NCBI RefSeq assembly: GCF_009848685.1
Contig: NZ_WXTX01000009.1
Location: 62,001-126,000 of the forward strand
Source of the DNA: Andreprevotia sp. IGB-42
GTDB lineage: Bacteria > Pseudomonadota > Gammaproteobacteria > Burkholderiales > Chitinibacteraceae
Length of the DNA stretch: 64,000 bases
Reading direction: 5' to 3'
Below are positions 62,845 to 64,000 of the stretch, piece by piece. The notes below the pieces were generated by a model. That model saw only the letters and a list, made by a program, of their open reading frames with translations, ran no database searches and was not told the origin of the DNA. The translations under genes were made by a program, and so were the position numbers. Within the stretch, counting starts at the first letter, position 1. The number at the start of each line of letters is the position of its first letter.

Positions 62845-63872
62845 GAGCGGCCCGCCTTGTTGCGCGCCATCCAGATCAGCATGGGTGCGCCGATGAAAGC
62901 AGTGACGATGGACACGCGCAGCTCGCCCGGCACCAGCACACGGCCGACGATATCGGCGCTGAGCAGCAGGATGGGCGCCAGCAGCGTGGTGAGCGCGAGT
63001 ATCCAGCGCTGATCCGCCCCCACCAGCCAGCGCGCCACTTGCGGCACCATCAGGCCGACAAAGCCGATGGGGCCGGCCACCGCAGTGGTGGCGCCGGTCA
63101 GCAACGTGATGGCGAGGATGGCCCACGCCTGTACCCGCAATGGCCGCGTGCCCAGTGTGACGGCGAATTCATGCCCCATGCCGATGGCGTTGAGCGAGCG
63201 GCCCAGCAGCAGCGCAATCACGCCGCCGGCAATGATGGCCGGTGCCACCTGCAGCACCAGCTGCAGATCACGTACATCCAGCGAGCCGGCATTCCAGAAG
63301 CGGATGCGGTCGTACGCGCCGGGATTGAGCAACACCAGCCCGGATGACAGGCCGAACAGCACGGAACCCACCGCCACGCCGGCCAGGATGAAGCGCATGG
63401 GCTCCAGCCGGCTGCTGCCCCACGCGCCCACCAGGTACACCAGCAAGGTGGTGAGCAGCGCGCCGCCGCACGCCCACGCCACATACGCGGATGGGCCGCT
63501 GACATTGAACAGCGCCACTGCAATGATCACGGCGAAACTGGCGCCGGCATTCACGCCGAGGATGCCCGGATCGGCCAGCGGGTTGCGGGTGAGCGCCTGC
63601 GTGAGTGCCCCCGCCAGCCCCAGCGCCGCGCCGCCCAGCAAACCCAGCAGCGTACGTGGCAGGCGGCTTTCGCGGATCACCACGCTATCGGCGCTGTTGC
63701 CATGGCCCAGCAGGCTATCGATGACGACAGGCAGCGCAATGGGCTTGGCGCCGATAGCCAGGCTGAGCAGCAGCACGATGGCCAGCAGTGCGGCAGCGGC
63801 CAGCAGCCAGCGTAGGCGCGCAGGGGTGCGGATCAGGACAGGGGAGGGCGCTTTTGCGGTGCTTGAATGCAT
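62841..63872 (-). CDS. fepD: Ferric catecholate ABC transporter permease FepD
   Basis: A 343-residue FecCD-family permease. Signature parts are ESRLPRTLLGLLGGAALGLAGALTQALTRNPLADPGILGVNAGASFAV and GPIGFVGLMVPQVARWLVGADQRWILALTTLLAPILLLSADIVGR. It is the first gene of fepD-fepG-fepC. The start at 63872 lies immediately downstream of a Fur-box-like sequence. An earlier in-frame ATG at 63935 would run through that site and is unlikely. No periplasmic binding protein gene is attached in this window. Confidence 0.92.
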   Translation of the reverse strand: MHSSTAKAPSPVLIRTPARLRWLLAAAALLAIVLLLSLAIGAKPIALPVVIDSLLGHGNSADSVVIRESRLPRTLLGLLGGAALGLAGALTQALTRNPLADPGILGVNAGASFAVIIAVALFNVSGPSAYVAWACGGALLTTLLVYLVGAWGSSRLEPMRFILAGVAVGSVLFGLSSGLVLLNPGAYDRIRFWNAGSLDVRDLQLVLQVAPAIIAGGVIALLLGRSLNAIGMGHEFAVTLGTRPLRVQAWAILAITLLTGATTAVAGPIGFVGLMVPQVARWLVGADQRWILALTTLLAPILLLSADIVGRVLVPGELRVSIVTAFIGAPMLIWMARNKAGRS

Positions 63873-63877
63873 GGGAA

Positions 63878-63902
63878 GATAATGAGAATAAGACGCATTG
63901 TC
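63878..63902. promoter_or_regulatory. Overlapping Fur-box-like sites upstream of fepD
   Basis: Two overlapping 19-base windows, 63878-63896 and 63884-63902, each match the Fur consensus at 13 of 19 positions and are offset by 6 bases, as expected for hexamer-type Fur sites. They lie 6 bases before fepD and within the divergent region to the gene at the right edge. Confidence 0.6.
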
Positions 63903-63908
63903 TTTTTT

Positions 63909-63922
63909 GCATGGTACCATGC
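63909..63922. repeat. Perfect 14-bp palindrome GCATGGTACCATGC
   Basis: A fully symmetric sequence next to the Fur-like sites in the fepD divergent region. It could be an operator for a second regulator or a transcript-end hairpin; no further evidence. Confidence 0.5.
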
Positions 63923-63968
63923 GCGGCTTAAACATGAACGCCAGGTTTCAAAACCTTTCACAGCCCTG

Positions 63969-64000
63969 ATGCAGGTGTCGCCCATGAGTGAACGCAAGTC
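63969..64000 (+). CDS. Start of a plus-strand gene cut by the window edge
   Basis: ATG at 63969 opens MQVSPMSERK; a second in-frame ATG at 63984 (MSERK) has AGGTG 9 bases upstream and may be the true start. It is divergent from fepD with Fur-like sites between, so an iron-related gene is expected, but only 6-11 residues are visible. Confidence 0.35.
   Translation, partial: MQVSPMSERK

Overview
The window looks like chromosomal DNA of a GC-rich betaproteobacterium, most likely of the Neisseriales (Chromobacteriaceae or Chitinibacteraceae type). The clues are the unsplit 14-gene nuo operon followed by a DUF2818 gene, secG-tRNA-Leu directly ahead of nuoA, the blocks rlmE-ftsH-folP-glmM and thrS-infC-rpmI-rplT-pheS-pheT-ihfA-merR, and a DUF4149 gene between greA and yhbY. 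The lineage is inferred from gene order and protein sequence read by eye, without a database search.

Layout: 1-3.9 kb holds a DUF1841 gene, a glutathione peroxidase, a membrane C13 (legumain-like) peptidase, and a TetR regulator divergent from a small exported protein, with a promoter/operator between them. 4-9.9 kb holds carA, carB, greA and a DUF4149 membrane protein. 10-15.3 kb holds yhbY, rlmE, ftsH, folP and glmM. 15.3-16 kb is a non-coding, repeat-rich stretch. 16-21.5 kb holds an exported protein of unknown function, an arsenate reductase, and the phosphate uptake set pstSCAB on the minus strand. 21.7-37.9 kb holds tpiA, secG, tRNA-Leu(GAG), the whole nuoA-N complex I operon and a DUF2818 gene. 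37.9-45.9 kb holds tRNA-Val(GAC), the translation cluster (thrS, infC with an ATA start, L35, L20, pheST, ihfA, a MerR regulator) and tRNA-Pro(GGG), preceded by an internal fragment of itself. 46-47.2 kb holds small genes of unknown function.

From 47.6 kb to the right edge runs an iron-acquisition island. It contains a 2863-residue two-module NRPS read as C-A-T-E-C-A-T-TE, an MbtH-like protein, an Fes-type enterochelin esterase, a TonB-dependent receptor, a small protein of unknown function, and a FepC-FepG-FepD importer. Two Fur-box-like sites lie in the two divergent promoter regions. The second module is very like EntF and carries a serine code. The first module has an epimerization domain and a code with an acid at the position typical of basic substrates. 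Together this predicts an aryl-(D-cationic residue)-(L-Ser) building block that is trimerised and cyclised, i.e. a chrysobactin/vanchrobactin-type tricatecholate. Genes for 2,3-dihydroxybenzoate synthesis, export and a periplasmic binding protein are not visible and may lie beyond 64 kb.

Most of the window is ordinary core genome. The accessory interest lies in the siderophore island, the inverted-repeat region near 15.6 kb, the tRNA-Pro fragment, and several leader hairpins (carA, greA).
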